Shown one piece after another: positions 1-7,540 of a stretch of DNA of 7,540 nucleotides. The notes beneath the pieces were generated by a model that saw nothing but the letters and a program-made list of their open reading frames with translations, did no database searches and was not told where the DNA came from. A program made the position numbers and the translations under genes. The stretch lies in NCBI GenBank assembly GCA_030696465.1, contig JAUYSE010000042.1, positions 1-7,540 on the forward strand. The letters are read 5' to 3'. The stretch is from Legionellaceae bacterium (GTDB taxonomy: Bacteria; Pseudomonadota; Gammaproteobacteria; Legionellales; Legionellaceae). How positions within the stretch are numbered: the first letter of the stretch is position 1; every line of letters begins with the position of its first letter.

Positions 1-1092
1 GCACCCGCGCACTATCTGCGCAAACAAACTTTAAAAAATGCAGAGCGCTATACCACCGAAGCATTGCAGCATTTCGAGAATATGGTTTTATCCTCCAACA
101 GCAAGGCCGCTGCCCGCGAAAAATATCTTTATGAACAACTCATTGAATCGCTGCATCCCAGTGTCGCCAAACTGATGTTATTAAGCCAAGCCCTCGCCAC
201 TCTAGATGTGTTACTCAATTTAACCAAAATTGCACAACAATATCGCTGGTGCCGTCCAGTTTTACAAGAAACGCCAGGAATCTCCATAGACAGTGGTCGA
301 CACCCGGTTTTAGAGCGCAGTTTAGGTGAACGCTTTATTCCCAATCATTTTCATGTCTCCCCTACTCAATCACTGGGTCTGATTACGGGCCCTAACATGG
401 GCGGAAAATCCACCTACATGCGACAAAACGCACTGATTGTGCTGCTCGCGCAAATCGGCAGCTTTGTGCCTGCTCGTAGTATGTATTTCCACCCTATTGA
501 TGCCTTATTCTCTCGTATTGGCGCCTCAGATAATCTTGGACAAGGTTTATCGACCTTTATGGTGGAAATGACCGAAACCGCTTATATTTTACGTCATGCA
601 AGCCCTTTAAGCCTGGTGCTGATTGATGAAATTGGCCGTGGTACCAGCACCCATGACGGCATGGCCTTGGCTTCAGCAACCTGTGTATATTTGGCAAAAC
701 ACCTGCGTGCATTTACGCTATTTTCGACACATTATGCAGAGCTCACTCAGCTGGCCCAAGACTACCCTAATATCCAAAATCTGCATGTACGCGCACAAGC
801 AGATGGCAAACGTTTATTATTTTTATATCAGGTCGAACCTGGCGCCAGTGACCGCAGTTATGGTATTGCGGTAGCACGGCTTGCGGGTTTGCCTGATGAA
901 GTTTTACAGATGGCCGAGCAAGGACTACAGTTGCACACGCCAACCCCTATGGTGTCGGTTGTACCAGTATCGGTTTCTCCTTGCTCGCGCTGTGAAACAT
1001 TACAAACGCTCCCTTTAGATACTCTTAGTCCGAAAGAGGCATTAGATTATTTATATAAAGCGAAGGATGCTTTAATCGCGATTGAAGATTAG
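1..1092 (+). CDS. mutS: DNA mismatch repair protein MutS, C-terminal part (5' end outside window)
   Basis: MutS binds base mismatches and small loops in newly replicated DNA in the cytoplasm and, using ATP, recruits MutL to start strand-directed repair. The frame is open from base 1 and ends at TAG 1090-1092, giving the last 363 residues. By motif spacing, fragment residue 1 corresponds to about residue 485 of E. coli MutS (853 aa), so roughly the last 43% is present. Visible in order: lever/clamp helices (the QTLKNAERY stretch near residues 9-17), SGRHPVLE at 98-105, Walker A GPNMGGKST at 130-138, the ABC-type signature STFMVEMTE at 184-192, Walker B LVLIDE ending at Asp209-Glu210, the switch His244 in STHYAEL, and the dimer-contact region SYGIAVARLAGLP at 286-298. 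A short variable linker with a CSRC pair (residues 328-331) follows. The end, with LSPKEALDYLYKAKDAL, matches the C-terminal tetramerisation segment. All ATPase residues are intact, so the gene looks functional. The next gene begins 160 bases after the stop behind its own promoter, so co-transcription is not required. Confidence 0.98.
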   Translation, partial: APAHYLRKQTLKNAERYTTEALQHFENMVLSSNSKAAAREKYLYEQLIESLHPSVAKLMLLSQALATLDVLLNLTKIAQQYRWCRPVLQETPGISIDSGRHPVLERSLGERFIPNHFHVSPTQSLGLITGPNMGGKSTYMRQNALIVLLAQIGSFVPARSMYFHPIDALFSRIGASDNLGQGLSTFMVEMTETAYILRHASPLSLVLIDEIGRGTSTHDGMALASATCVYLAKHLRAFTLFSTHYAELTQLAQDYPNIQNLHVRAQADGKRLLFLYQVEPGASDRSYGIAVARLAGLPDEVLQMAEQGLQLHTPTPMVSVVPVSVSPCSRCETLQTLPLDTLSPKEALDYLYKAKDALIAIED

Positions 1093-1094
1093 AG

Positions 1095-1161
1095 CCGAGC
1101 CATAAGCAACGGAAAAATTTTATGTTTCAATAGCTCTGCTTTGCTCACGCGCGCGGCTCGG
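1095..1161. repeat. Inverted repeat in the mutS 3' spacer (possible RNA stem-loop)
   Basis: CCGAGCC at 1095-1101 is the exact reverse complement of GGCTCGG at 1155-1161, 53 bases apart. Inside it AGCAA (1105-1109) can pair with TTGCT (1141-1145), which would extend the stem across an uneven internal loop. The left arm starts three bases after the mutS stop, so the structure would form at the end of the mutS transcript. No T run follows the right arm (the next bases are GACAACCCTGG), so it is not a canonical intrinsic terminator. It could be a 3'-end stabilising or Rho-linked structure, or chance, since a 7-base match in 160 bases is modest evidence. Confidence 0.35.
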
Positions 1162-1189
1162 ACAACCCTGGATTGCGCATACGTAAACA

Positions 1190-1218
1190 ATGACGGGGGG
1201 AGAAAAATATACTATAAT
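1190..1218 (+). promoter_or_regulatory. Predicted sigma-70 promoter for the giant gene
   Basis: A perfect -10 box TATAAT lies at 1213-1218. Exactly 17 bases upstream is ATGACG (1190-1195), which matches four of six bases of the TTGACA consensus, including the TGAC core. Transcription would begin near 1225, leaving a leader of about 27 bases before GTG 1252. The spacer is GGGGG followed by an A-rich stretch; with the last base of the -35 box this makes a run of six G (1195-1200). There is no extended -10 TGn. The position, just upstream of the best start codon and well clear of the mutS stop, supports its use for the downstream gene. It is a consensus match only. Confidence 0.6.
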
Positions 1219-1240
1219 AAATGCATAGTGCTCTTTAATT

Positions 1241-1244
1241 GGAT
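1241..1244 (+). promoter_or_regulatory. Weak ribosome binding site before GTG 1252
   Basis: GGAT is the only purine-rich Shine-Dalgarno-like stretch near the chosen start. It ends seven bases before GTG 1252, a normal distance, but matches only part of the AGGAGG consensus. The competing in-frame GTG at 1228 lies about three bases from the predicted transcription start and has no close ribosome site. The in-frame ATGs at 1297 and 1321 also lack a well-placed one. The start choice therefore rests on promoter geometry and this weak site together. Confidence 0.35.
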
Positions 1245-1251
1245 TGCTTCA

Positions 1252-4200
1252 GTGCCTAATAGTACCCCAAACCCAGAAGAGCTTCGTGATCGCATCATGC
1301 GGCTACAAAAACACGCACTAATGAAAGACATAGCCCCTAACATTACTCAAGCTTTTCAGCAAGCATTTAGACCTATCCTCCCTGCCTTAGAAAAATTACA
1401 GCGCCGCGAAACTCAAAAAATTACAGAGAAATATACCTCACTCAAACAAGCGGGAATGCTCACACTACAAGAAAAAAAAGAGTATCTTGAACAACCATTG
1501 AATGCGCCAGAAACCAAGCTTATATTTTCAGATTCATTACAAAATTTTTCTCAAGAAATCGCAGACTTTCATTTCTCATTACTGCCATTTCAATCCGCAG
1601 AAATAGAAGCGCTCAATGGCCGAATAGAGACCCTCAAAAAAGCGTTTCTACAATTACAAGAGTCCATGCTTCCGTTTAAAAAACAGGAAGATACCTCAGA
1701 TGAAGTACCGAACGAAAAGGAACAGCACTGTTGCGATCCATCCATACTAGATAGCCTTTTTGAAACCATTACGCCCCTACTTTCCTATATTTTATTGTCT
1801 CCTGAAAGTGATGATCTTGGCGTCCAAAACAGATTAGCCGGCATTCATACTTTCTTAAACTTGCACCCCTGGGCAAAAGATGACCCAGACTTTATCTTTC
1901 AATGCTTTGATTTTTGCAAACCTGCACGTCCTTGGTCTCACGCATACGAAAACATAAAAAATATTATTCTGTCTCTGTCGACACAGTTCTTCACACTTTT
2001 GAATATAGAACAAACAGATTCTTTGGACCCCATAGAATTATATTGTAAAAACTCCATCCAATCAGTCATTTCTCTTTTTAAAGAAACTTGTAAAAAACAA
2101 ATACAAGCGCTGCCCTTTGAAGCAATCTCCACGGTTGAGACAGTACACGCATGGATTCAATTATTTCCTTATCAATGGCATTCTTTTGAGTTTCTGTATG
2201 AAAAGCATCTGCGCGAAAAAATCCCCAATCTGTCTCAGAAGAAGCAATCAACATTACAACTGAGACGTGTAGATGTGCTACGTATATTGTCCACTATGCT
2301 TCCGTGGTCTCCAATATTTTCAATGTTAGATAAGCGTACGTATGCGCCGATTTTTCCCCTTTCGCTCAGTGACTTCTCTGCTTATCAATCCCAGATAGAA
2401 CAAGCTCCAGGTATTCTAGTTAATCTCTCGACAGAAGAATCCTTTTGGATCTTACGCTTTAAAGAAGTAGCGACGTCTACTTACTCTATTTTTTTACCCG
2501 CTCGTGAAGACTGCCCCGAAGCAATACTTGCCCTGATTGACGCGCACTTAAAGGTATTACCTGAAGGGACGCATCGATATATCTCTCTCAAATCATATAC
2601 CCTATCCGGAGATAATCTCAGTCATTTCCCTTTTCCTTTACAATGGCATGTGACACTTTTTAGTCGAATATTACCCTTCTGCTTAGGCTTGGATACCGCA
2701 GAAAAAACCATCGAAGAATACCGCCATACTGTGCCATTATCCCTATTACTAGAATCAACTTTGCTGTGTGCGTATCCCTCGATAAAAAATAGTCGTCAAG
2801 GTTTGGATACTCAATTTTCATTTCAATCCTATTTCAGTCCAAATACAGCACTCACTCAGACTTGGTGTCAATCCCCCCCAAAGAACACGGATTACCTTGA
2901 TTTTTCAGCACAAACGCAAGCATGGAGCTGGCACACAAAACAAGAGTTTTTGCGCGCAATAGAGGTTTCTGCAATACAACTAGAGCATACTCCGGAAACA
3001 CCAACACGACCGATTGCTATCTCTTTATCACCAAAAAAAATTCCCAAATTTCAGTTCTCCTCTAAGTTCCGCCCTTTATCTGAGTCTGATCTATTTAATA
3101 TTCTGTTACTAAGCTATCGCTATGCTATTTCTCGATTAGAATGTACACCGTTTTCCGATCCTCTCTGGCAAGAAACTTTTCAAGAGGATGGCATGCGCTC
3201 TGCAAAAGTATGTTTTTCTACACTTATTCAACCTAACTTACCACATACATTTGAACACACTGAAAATGACGTCACTGAAAAGAACGTATTAGCATACATG
3301 CTAGATAATAACAAACACTTAAAAACCGTCTCCCATTTATCTCCCGATGCCCCTGCAGTCCTAAAATATGCGTTCTACTGCGCCGCCAAAAATAGATTTT
3401 GGCTAGAAAATTCTAGAACGTGGGAATCGACTGGAGTGGCCATCTATCAGCTATTTCTCCATTTAGAAAAGACCTTTCAAGAAGCCGATATTCCTGAAAA
3501 AAATTATATCGATTTTTTTTATGCCGTCACTACTTTTACGCAAGCAAAAGAGGGATGGTATTCCCGATCTTGTAGAGACGAACCCCATACTGATGAAGAA
3601 AATCTCTGGAAGTTTATGCAAATTGCACAAATGGGCTTTTTAGGAACCCGTGCATTCTTAGATATCGTGGCAAAACACAAAAATCCTTGTGTCGCCTCTT
3701 TTGACATTACGTGCCAAACCATGAGTGCAGTAGAATATTTACAGGGGATCAATGGTCAATTTAGCCGATATAAATCCAATATTATCAATAAACTCACACG
3801 TGTAAATTTACTATTACCCTACTCCATCGATCTTGCACTCTCTAAACCTATCATTCATCTAATGCACAAGCTTGATGAAGTGAATACTCCTTATTTATGT
3901 CTATATAGTATGAATTATCGTGACAGCGAAGCGATGTCTGCTTTTTTAAATAACTTATTATCGGACCTTAAAAAGCAACCTATATATACTTTTTTACGTA
4001 TTCCCATCTTAGATCGCAGTATTGACTTGCAAGATCAGGCTCTCTGCAAAATACAAACCCAATATCGAGAAATTCAAAATATTATTTTGAATTATCATCG
4101 TGCGCGTAACTCGGCAGAACTCCCAAAACAAACTGCACGACTAAAGCAATATACCGATATGCATCGCCAACTCAGCGATACTCCCTCGGTATTAGCTCCA

Positions 4201-7200
4201 AAACAAACGTTTGTACTACGAGCATCTGGTAACGATCCTCGCTATATCATAGATGGACATACACATGCTGGAGTACAACAAGCCTATCAACAGTCTCAAG
4301 AAAAACAAACGGATATCCGTGCCGAAACCACAGAAACACTCGCCAAAAAAGCGGATTTACAACAACGGCCCCCTATTCCCCTCTATACTCGACAAACTCA
4401 TTTATGGTCACGAGACAACATTGATGAGCTAGGAAAATCAACTTGGGAAAAAATTCCTAAAAAAATCAAAGAGTACTCTGGTAACACTGTAGAAGGCCCC
4501 GAGTCTTTAAAGAACTTATTTTCTCTATGGGTGGGTAGTTCCTGCGATGCCCCCTATGTCATCAAATATATAGAGGAAGCCGCCGCAACCAAGATAATGC
4601 CATATGCGAATCAATTTCGCTTCGGTGTTTCATACGAGCATTTACCGGCCGGATTTTTTATAGAACAAACCGCAAAAAATGAATGGATACTCTGTTTCAA
4701 CCGTAAAAAAGAACAACAAGATCTTGAAGCGCTCGCCCAACACAGTGAGAATAGCAAGACTCTCAGTGAGCAACATGCTTTTCAAATTGTATTACACCAA
4801 GCAAGCCTTGCAGAGCCGCTTCTTGGTGGCGATGATCGTCAGTTTCATGCCTTCATAAAAAGAGATTCCCGTATTTTATCCTCCAGTGCAGTGCTCTATA
4901 CGGATATAAGCGCTGACGAAGCGAAGGAACATCTCACTTGTTTGCGCTATTTAGAAAATACTCCTCTTTTAGACGCCGAGTATCTCGAAAAAGCAAAACT
5001 TGCACTATCCGCGCCTGTTCAACAAGATGATCGTGATGCACAAACGCATATTCAACACGCCATCCAGTTCCCTGCGCAAGCAAGCACACTCACCGCAAAA
5101 ACTATTGAAGATGATTTATATCCTATTTTAAAACGTTGGGCGACACAGTTGTTAGATCTTTCCCCTGAAAAGGCGGAATTTTTCATCTCGACCCTCTTCG
5201 ATGCACAACCCTCAAGTCTCATAGCCTTTGGGCAACTTATCGCCACTTATGATGTTTTACCTCTCTCAGAACCTTGTAAAAAAATCACTTACGAACAACA
5301 TGGGTCTTATCAATTCATACGCCTAGCCCACGAAATATATATGGGATTTGGCGGCAACTACTTTAGTATCTGGTGTGAGCGATTATTAAAACCCTCACAA
5401 AATTGGTGTGAGCATTTATATAAAGAAGAGGTTAATGCCGTCGTTGAAAGTTTATGTGTATTAAACCAGCGACCACTACACAGTGAATTTTGGTGGAGGT
5501 TAGTCGATGCGCATGGGGATGCTGTCCATCATTTACGTTATGCGGCCTTATGGCGATCTTGTTTATATTTTTTTCAATACTTGGATAAACAACAGCTATG
5601 TTTGTCGTCTCAAGTATTGGAAAAAATGTTTTACTACTTGCAACAATGTAACCGTCAGCTTCATGCGCAAGTTTGGTTAAGTCGAGTGTATTCTGTTTTA
5701 ACATGCATCGCTGCCAATACCATTGCCACCGCGGAAGACGTTAAAGTTATTCAACAATTTATTTTAGATAACTTACATCAATATGCGTGGCATCATAATG
5801 GTATTCTTTATGCAATAGTGTACGAAGGCATCTCCTATTTCGGCGATCCGGAGCTGTTTCTCCTCGAGTTTAAATATAGCAATAATCCCCACAGAACATC
5901 TTATAAGCCGATACTAGACAGTGATCTACTGCCTGAAGACCTACTCGCAGAAAAAACTATCACCTTTCACTATCTGGCACATAAACTGTCTCAATTCCAA
6001 GCGCGATATAAGCGCGCAAAATTAATGATGAATTATTGGTTTCAACAGTGGGAAGGCGCTGAAGCACCCAGCATCGAACGTCTCGCCGGCTCTCGTTTAA
6101 TTTTTATAAGCTTTTTTCTAAAACACACCGTGAATAGTTTAAAAGCGTTTTCTCAATCACATGCCACACTCGAGGCGTTAAAAAATCAGTGTCAAGACCC
6201 CTCTAAACAAAATCTGATTCTATGGTTAAGCCATCTTATTTCTTTAGATAACCCCATTACTGCACAAGTATGGCCGATTTATTTTCAATATCTCCCAAGC
6301 CTTATTGAGGCATTATCAAAAACGCCCCTCACGGCACTCCAAACGTTAGATACTCCCGCTGCTTTGAGACTCTTAAGTGCAGAACAAAACAAACTACCGG
6401 GTTTTACTGCGGCACCCTCTCAAGAAATTGATGATTATTTTTTTGTTTTTCAAGAAAGAATGCAATATATCCCCTACTTTTCTTTAAATCTCTCTTTATT
6501 TGAAAAGTTTCTTACGCAGGTTGCAATACCGCATGCCAGTCAAGGATTTTCTATAGAAAATTTTATAGATGTGCTTATCAAAATCCACAACAAACGCTAC
6601 TACAATGAGCTTGGACAAGTTTTAGGTCTACTGATTCAATGCGCAAAAACACAAAAGACCTATTACTCGCTACCTGTATTACAAGAGTGGCTACAGGCAT
6701 TGTTATATGATCCTGCAGAATGGCGTAAGCATTATCCTATTCATTTGCTGCAAGAATTACTCAATACTCCCTCACCCCTGCTCAAAGCTGGTTTATTCCT
6801 CTCTACTCAAAAAACCTCTCATAATAGCGCCTTTACTATTCCGACAAACCCACAATGCCAGGCCTTTTTAGCCCTCAAAAAATCAACACTCCCTAAACAT
6901 TATATAGTACTCATTGCCAGATTCATGTTACGCGAAGGAAAATTAGCCGAATTAGCGCCTAAGGTACAAGAATTTTTCGGTATAACGCATGACAAAAAAG
7001 ATATGGAGCAGATCAAAACTTGGTCTTCTTTTTGTGAGAAACTATATCATTTCCTGCAACAAGCCCCAATTATAAATCAAACACTTCCCACCGATACGGT
7101 TCTCCAGTGGTTCACGTTTCTATCCGATTATTCGATAAAGATTTACGCTAAAAGACAAAAACTAGACTGTTTTGGCATAGATGATTTTAATCCCGCCTTT

Positions 7201-7540
7201 CTTGCTTTAGAAACTTTAGTCGCACGCTTAACCTGGTTAAGCCAAAAACAATTATATGCCGATATCTCTCACTTATATGTGTCTTTGGCAGTAGTGCTCG
7301 TAAAGACCTGTAAACCATCCCTCGAGGTTCGCGAGCACCAGTATCAATATTTTGAAGACAGCCTGCGTAAACTACGACTTCTTGCCTCTATAACGCAAGG
7401 ACGTTTCGACCAAATCATCCCTGCTACATTAGAATCTATATTATTTTCACAAGACGGTGGCAGGTGGAAACAAGAGCCGAGCACCTTTTATTCAGATGGT
7501 TACTTGATGCCGGGAAAATCCTACTACGAATTACCCTCAA
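1252..7540 (+). CDS. Giant protein of unknown function, N-terminal 2,096 residues (3' end outside window)
   Basis: I do not recognise this protein. The frame is open from GTG 1252 to the window edge without a stop, and no stop separates it from the mutS TAG, so earlier starts (TTG 1141, GTG 1228) are formally possible; ATG 1297 is a later alternative. Residues 1-150 are charged and helix-rich (for example LEKLQRRETQKITEKY and IEALNGRIETLKKAFLQLQ), probably partly coiled coil, and end in an acidic polar linker with a Cys-Cys pair (about 144-161). Long, mostly alpha-helical, aromatic-rich blocks follow. Residues about 924-980 form another likely coil, followed by a polar Gln-rich linker around 1004-1040. 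Residues about 1380-2050 look like dense helices, possibly a solenoid, with clusters such as EFWWRLVDAHGD at 1412-1423. A short motif ending W-I-L-x-F occurs at 386-403 and 1132-1149. I see no signal peptide, no membrane span, and no clear nucleotide-binding or protease motif. Size and setting resemble giant effector-like proteins of intracellular gammaproteobacteria, but its C-terminus, where a type IV secretion signal would lie, is missing. Existence is near certain; function is unknown. Confidence 0.93.
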   Translation, partial: MPNSTPNPEELRDRIMRLQKHALMKDIAPNITQAFQQAFRPILPALEKLQRRETQKITEKYTSLKQAGMLTLQEKKEYLEQPLNAPETKLIFSDSLQNFSQEIADFHFSLLPFQSAEIEALNGRIETLKKAFLQLQESMLPFKKQEDTSDEVPNEKEQHCCDPSILDSLFETITPLLSYILLSPESDDLGVQNRLAGIHTFLNLHPWAKDDPDFIFQCFDFCKPARPWSHAYENIKNIILSLSTQFFTLLNIEQTDSLDPIELYCKNSIQSVISLFKETCKKQIQALPFEAISTVETVHAWIQLFPYQWHSFEFLYEKHLREKIPNLSQKKQSTLQLRRVDVLRILSTMLPWSPIFSMLDKRTYAPIFPLSLSDFSAYQSQIEQAPGILVNLSTEESFWILRFKEVATSTYSIFLPAREDCPEAILALIDAHLKVLPEGTHRYISLKSYTLSGDNLSHFPFPLQWHVTLFSRILPFCLGLDTAEKTIEEYRHTVPLSLLLESTLLCAYPSIKNSRQGLDTQFSFQSYFSPNTALTQTWCQSPPKNTDYLDFSAQTQAWSWHTKQEFLRAIEVSAIQLEHTPETPTRPIAISLSPKKIPKFQFSSKFRPLSESDLFNILLLSYRYAISRLECTPFSDPLWQETFQEDGMRSAKVCFSTLIQPNLPHTFEHTENDVTEKNVLAYMLDNNKHLKTVSHLSPDAPAVLKYAFYCAAKNRFWLENSRTWESTGVAIYQLFLHLEKTFQEADIPEKNYIDFFYAVTTFTQAKEGWYSRSCRDEPHTDEENLWKFMQIAQMGFLGTRAFLDIVAKHKNPCVASFDITCQTMSAVEYLQGINGQFSRYKSNIINKLTRVNLLLPYSIDLALSKPIIHLMHKLDEVNTPYLCLYSMNYRDSEAMSAFLNNLLSDLKKQPIYTFLRIPILDRSIDLQDQALCKIQTQYREIQNIILNYHRARNSAELPKQTARLKQYTDMHRQLSDTPSVLAPKQTFVLRASGNDPRYIIDGHTHAGVQQAYQQSQEKQTDIRAETTETLAKKADLQQRPPIPLYTRQTHLWSRDNIDELGKSTWEKIPKKIKEYSGNTVEGPESLKNLFSLWVGSSCDAPYVIKYIEEAAATKIMPYANQFRFGVSYEHLPAGFFIEQTAKNEWILCFNRKKEQQDLEALAQHSENSKTLSEQHAFQIVLHQASLAEPLLGGDDRQFHAFIKRDSRILSSSAVLYTDISADEAKEHLTCLRYLENTPLLDAEYLEKAKLALSAPVQQDDRDAQTHIQHAIQFPAQASTLTAKTIEDDLYPILKRWATQLLDLSPEKAEFFISTLFDAQPSSLIAFGQLIATYDVLPLSEPCKKITYEQHGSYQFIRLAHEIYMGFGGNYFSIWCERLLKPSQNWCEHLYKEEVNAVVESLCVLNQRPLHSEFWWRLVDAHGDAVHHLRYAALWRSCLYFFQYLDKQQLCLSSQVLEKMFYYLQQCNRQLHAQVWLSRVYSVLTCIAANTIATAEDVKVIQQFILDNLHQYAWHHNGILYAIVYEGISYFGDPELFLLEFKYSNNPHRTSYKPILDSDLLPEDLLAEKTITFHYLAHKLSQFQARYKRAKLMMNYWFQQWEGAEAPSIERLAGSRLIFISFFLKHTVNSLKAFSQSHATLEALKNQCQDPSKQNLILWLSHLISLDNPITAQVWPIYFQYLPSLIEALSKTPLTALQTLDTPAALRLLSAEQNKLPGFTAAPSQEIDDYFFVFQERMQYIPYFSLNLSLFEKFLTQVAIPHASQGFSIENFIDVLIKIHNKRYYNELGQVLGLLIQCAKTQKTYYSLPVLQEWLQALLYDPAEWRKHYPIHLLQELLNTPSPLLKAGLFLSTQKTSHNSAFTIPTNPQCQAFLALKKSTLPKHYIVLIARFMLREGKLAELAPKVQEFFGITHDKKDMEQIKTWSSFCEKLYHFLQQAPIINQTLPTDTVLQWFTFLSDYSIKIYAKRQKLDCFGIDDFNPAFLALETLVARLTWLSQKQLYADISHLYVSLAVVLVKTCKPSLEVREHQYQYFEDSLRKLRLLASITQGRFDQIIPATLESILFSQDGGRWKQEPSTFYSDGYLMPGKSYYELPS
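2407..2460 (+). other. Copy A of a P-x2-hh-x3-T-x4-W-I-L-x-F motif in the giant protein
   Basis: Residues 386-403 read PGILVNLSTEESFWILRF. They look like a beta hairpin: a hydrophobic strand, a polar turn, then a strand starting at Trp399. Without gaps they match residues 1132-1149, with identity at Pro, Thr, Trp, Ile, Leu and Phe (6 of 18). The match is short and fades after the Phe, so it may be a shared fold element or coincidence rather than a duplicated domain. Confidence 0.35.
4210..4257 (+). other. FVLRAS segment, superficially like the SH2 arginine strand
   Basis: Residues 987-1002 begin FVLRAS and continue through a polar turn to YIID. The order hydrophobic-hydrophobic-hydrophobic-Arg-x-Ser, turn, Tyr-hydrophobic resembles the FLVRES strand and following strand of SH2 domains, which bind phosphotyrosine. 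I cannot see the other SH2 landmarks: the preceding sequence is a polar coil and the following one is a Gln-rich linker rather than further strands. It is recorded as a resemblance only. Confidence 0.15.
4636..4689 (+). other. Copy B of the W-I-L-x-F motif in the giant protein
   Basis: Residues 1132-1149 read PAGFFIEQTAKNEWILCF and align without gaps to residues 386-403, with Pro-to-Trp spacing of 13 in both. It lies about 90 residues after the Gln-rich linker, in a region that appears to mix strand and helix, unlike the mostly helical remainder. Confidence 0.35.

Noticed and set aside
129..344. Minus-strand open frame of 71 codons opposite mutS
   Set aside because: It lies wholly opposite conserved mutS coding sequence; a shadow of that gene.
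623..874. Plus-strand open frame of 83 codons inside mutS
   Set aside because: It overlaps the conserved Walker B to HTH region of mutS in another frame and its product has no recognisable features.
1221..1238. Mini-frame ATG-CAT-AGT-GCT-CTT-TAA as a leader peptide gene
   Set aside because: It would begin about four bases upstream of the predicted transcription start, encodes only five residues, and its only purine-rich site (GGGGAG) is too far upstream.
1090..1252. Readthrough of the mutS TAG producing a MutS-giant protein fusion
   Set aside because: The MutS tail ends at its normal length, and a near-consensus promoter separates the genes, so the shared frame is most likely chance.
1938..2132. 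Minus-strand open frame of 64 codons opposite the giant gene
   Set aside because: Short, no recognisable product, and embedded in a continuous long frame on the other strand.
3519..3752. Minus-strand open frame of 77 codons opposite the giant gene
   Set aside because: Same reasoning: short and fully opposite the giant frame, with no family resemblance.
5052..5704. Two minus-strand open frames (5052-5246 and 5432-5704)
   Set aside because: Both are antisense to the giant frame and show no domain or motif, so neither is supported as a gene.
1..7540. tRNA, rRNA, CRISPR array, insertion sequence or phage attachment site
   Set aside because: Apart from the 159-base spacer the window is fully coding, and I saw no regularly spaced direct repeats, transposase sequence or tRNA-like clover-leaf segments.

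Overview
The window holds the 3' part of one housekeeping gene, a short intergenic spacer with a promoter, and the 5' part of a very large gene that runs off the right edge. All of it is on the + strand. The mutS fragment is closest to gammaproteobacterial MutS as recalled from E. coli. The DNA is moderately AT-rich. A lone, soluble-looking protein of more than 2,000 residues next to a core gene fits a host-associated gammaproteobacterium with giant proteins, such as a member of the Legionellales. That placement is an inference and cannot be settled from this window.

Layout: positions 1-1092 encode the C-terminal 363 residues of the mismatch-repair ATPase MutS, with intact ATPase motifs and tetramerisation tail. 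Positions 1093-1251 are a non-coding spacer. It holds an inverted repeat (1095-1101 with 1155-1161) and a good sigma-70 type promoter: -35 ATGACG at 1190, a 17-base spacer that begins with a G run, and -10 TATAAT at 1213. From GTG 1252 to the window end (7540) there is one uninterrupted reading frame of at least 2,096 codons. I followed it line by line and met no stop.

The giant product has no signal peptide or membrane segment that I can see. It has a charged, probably coiled-coil N-terminus, long alpha-helical stretches rich in aromatics, and a polar Gln-rich linker near residues 1000-1045. It also carries a recurring short motif with the pattern P-x2-hh-x3-T-x4-W-I-L-x-F. I do not recognise it as a member of a known family. 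The two genes have no evident functional link. The spacer promoter suggests the giant gene is expressed on its own rather than as part of a mutS operon.
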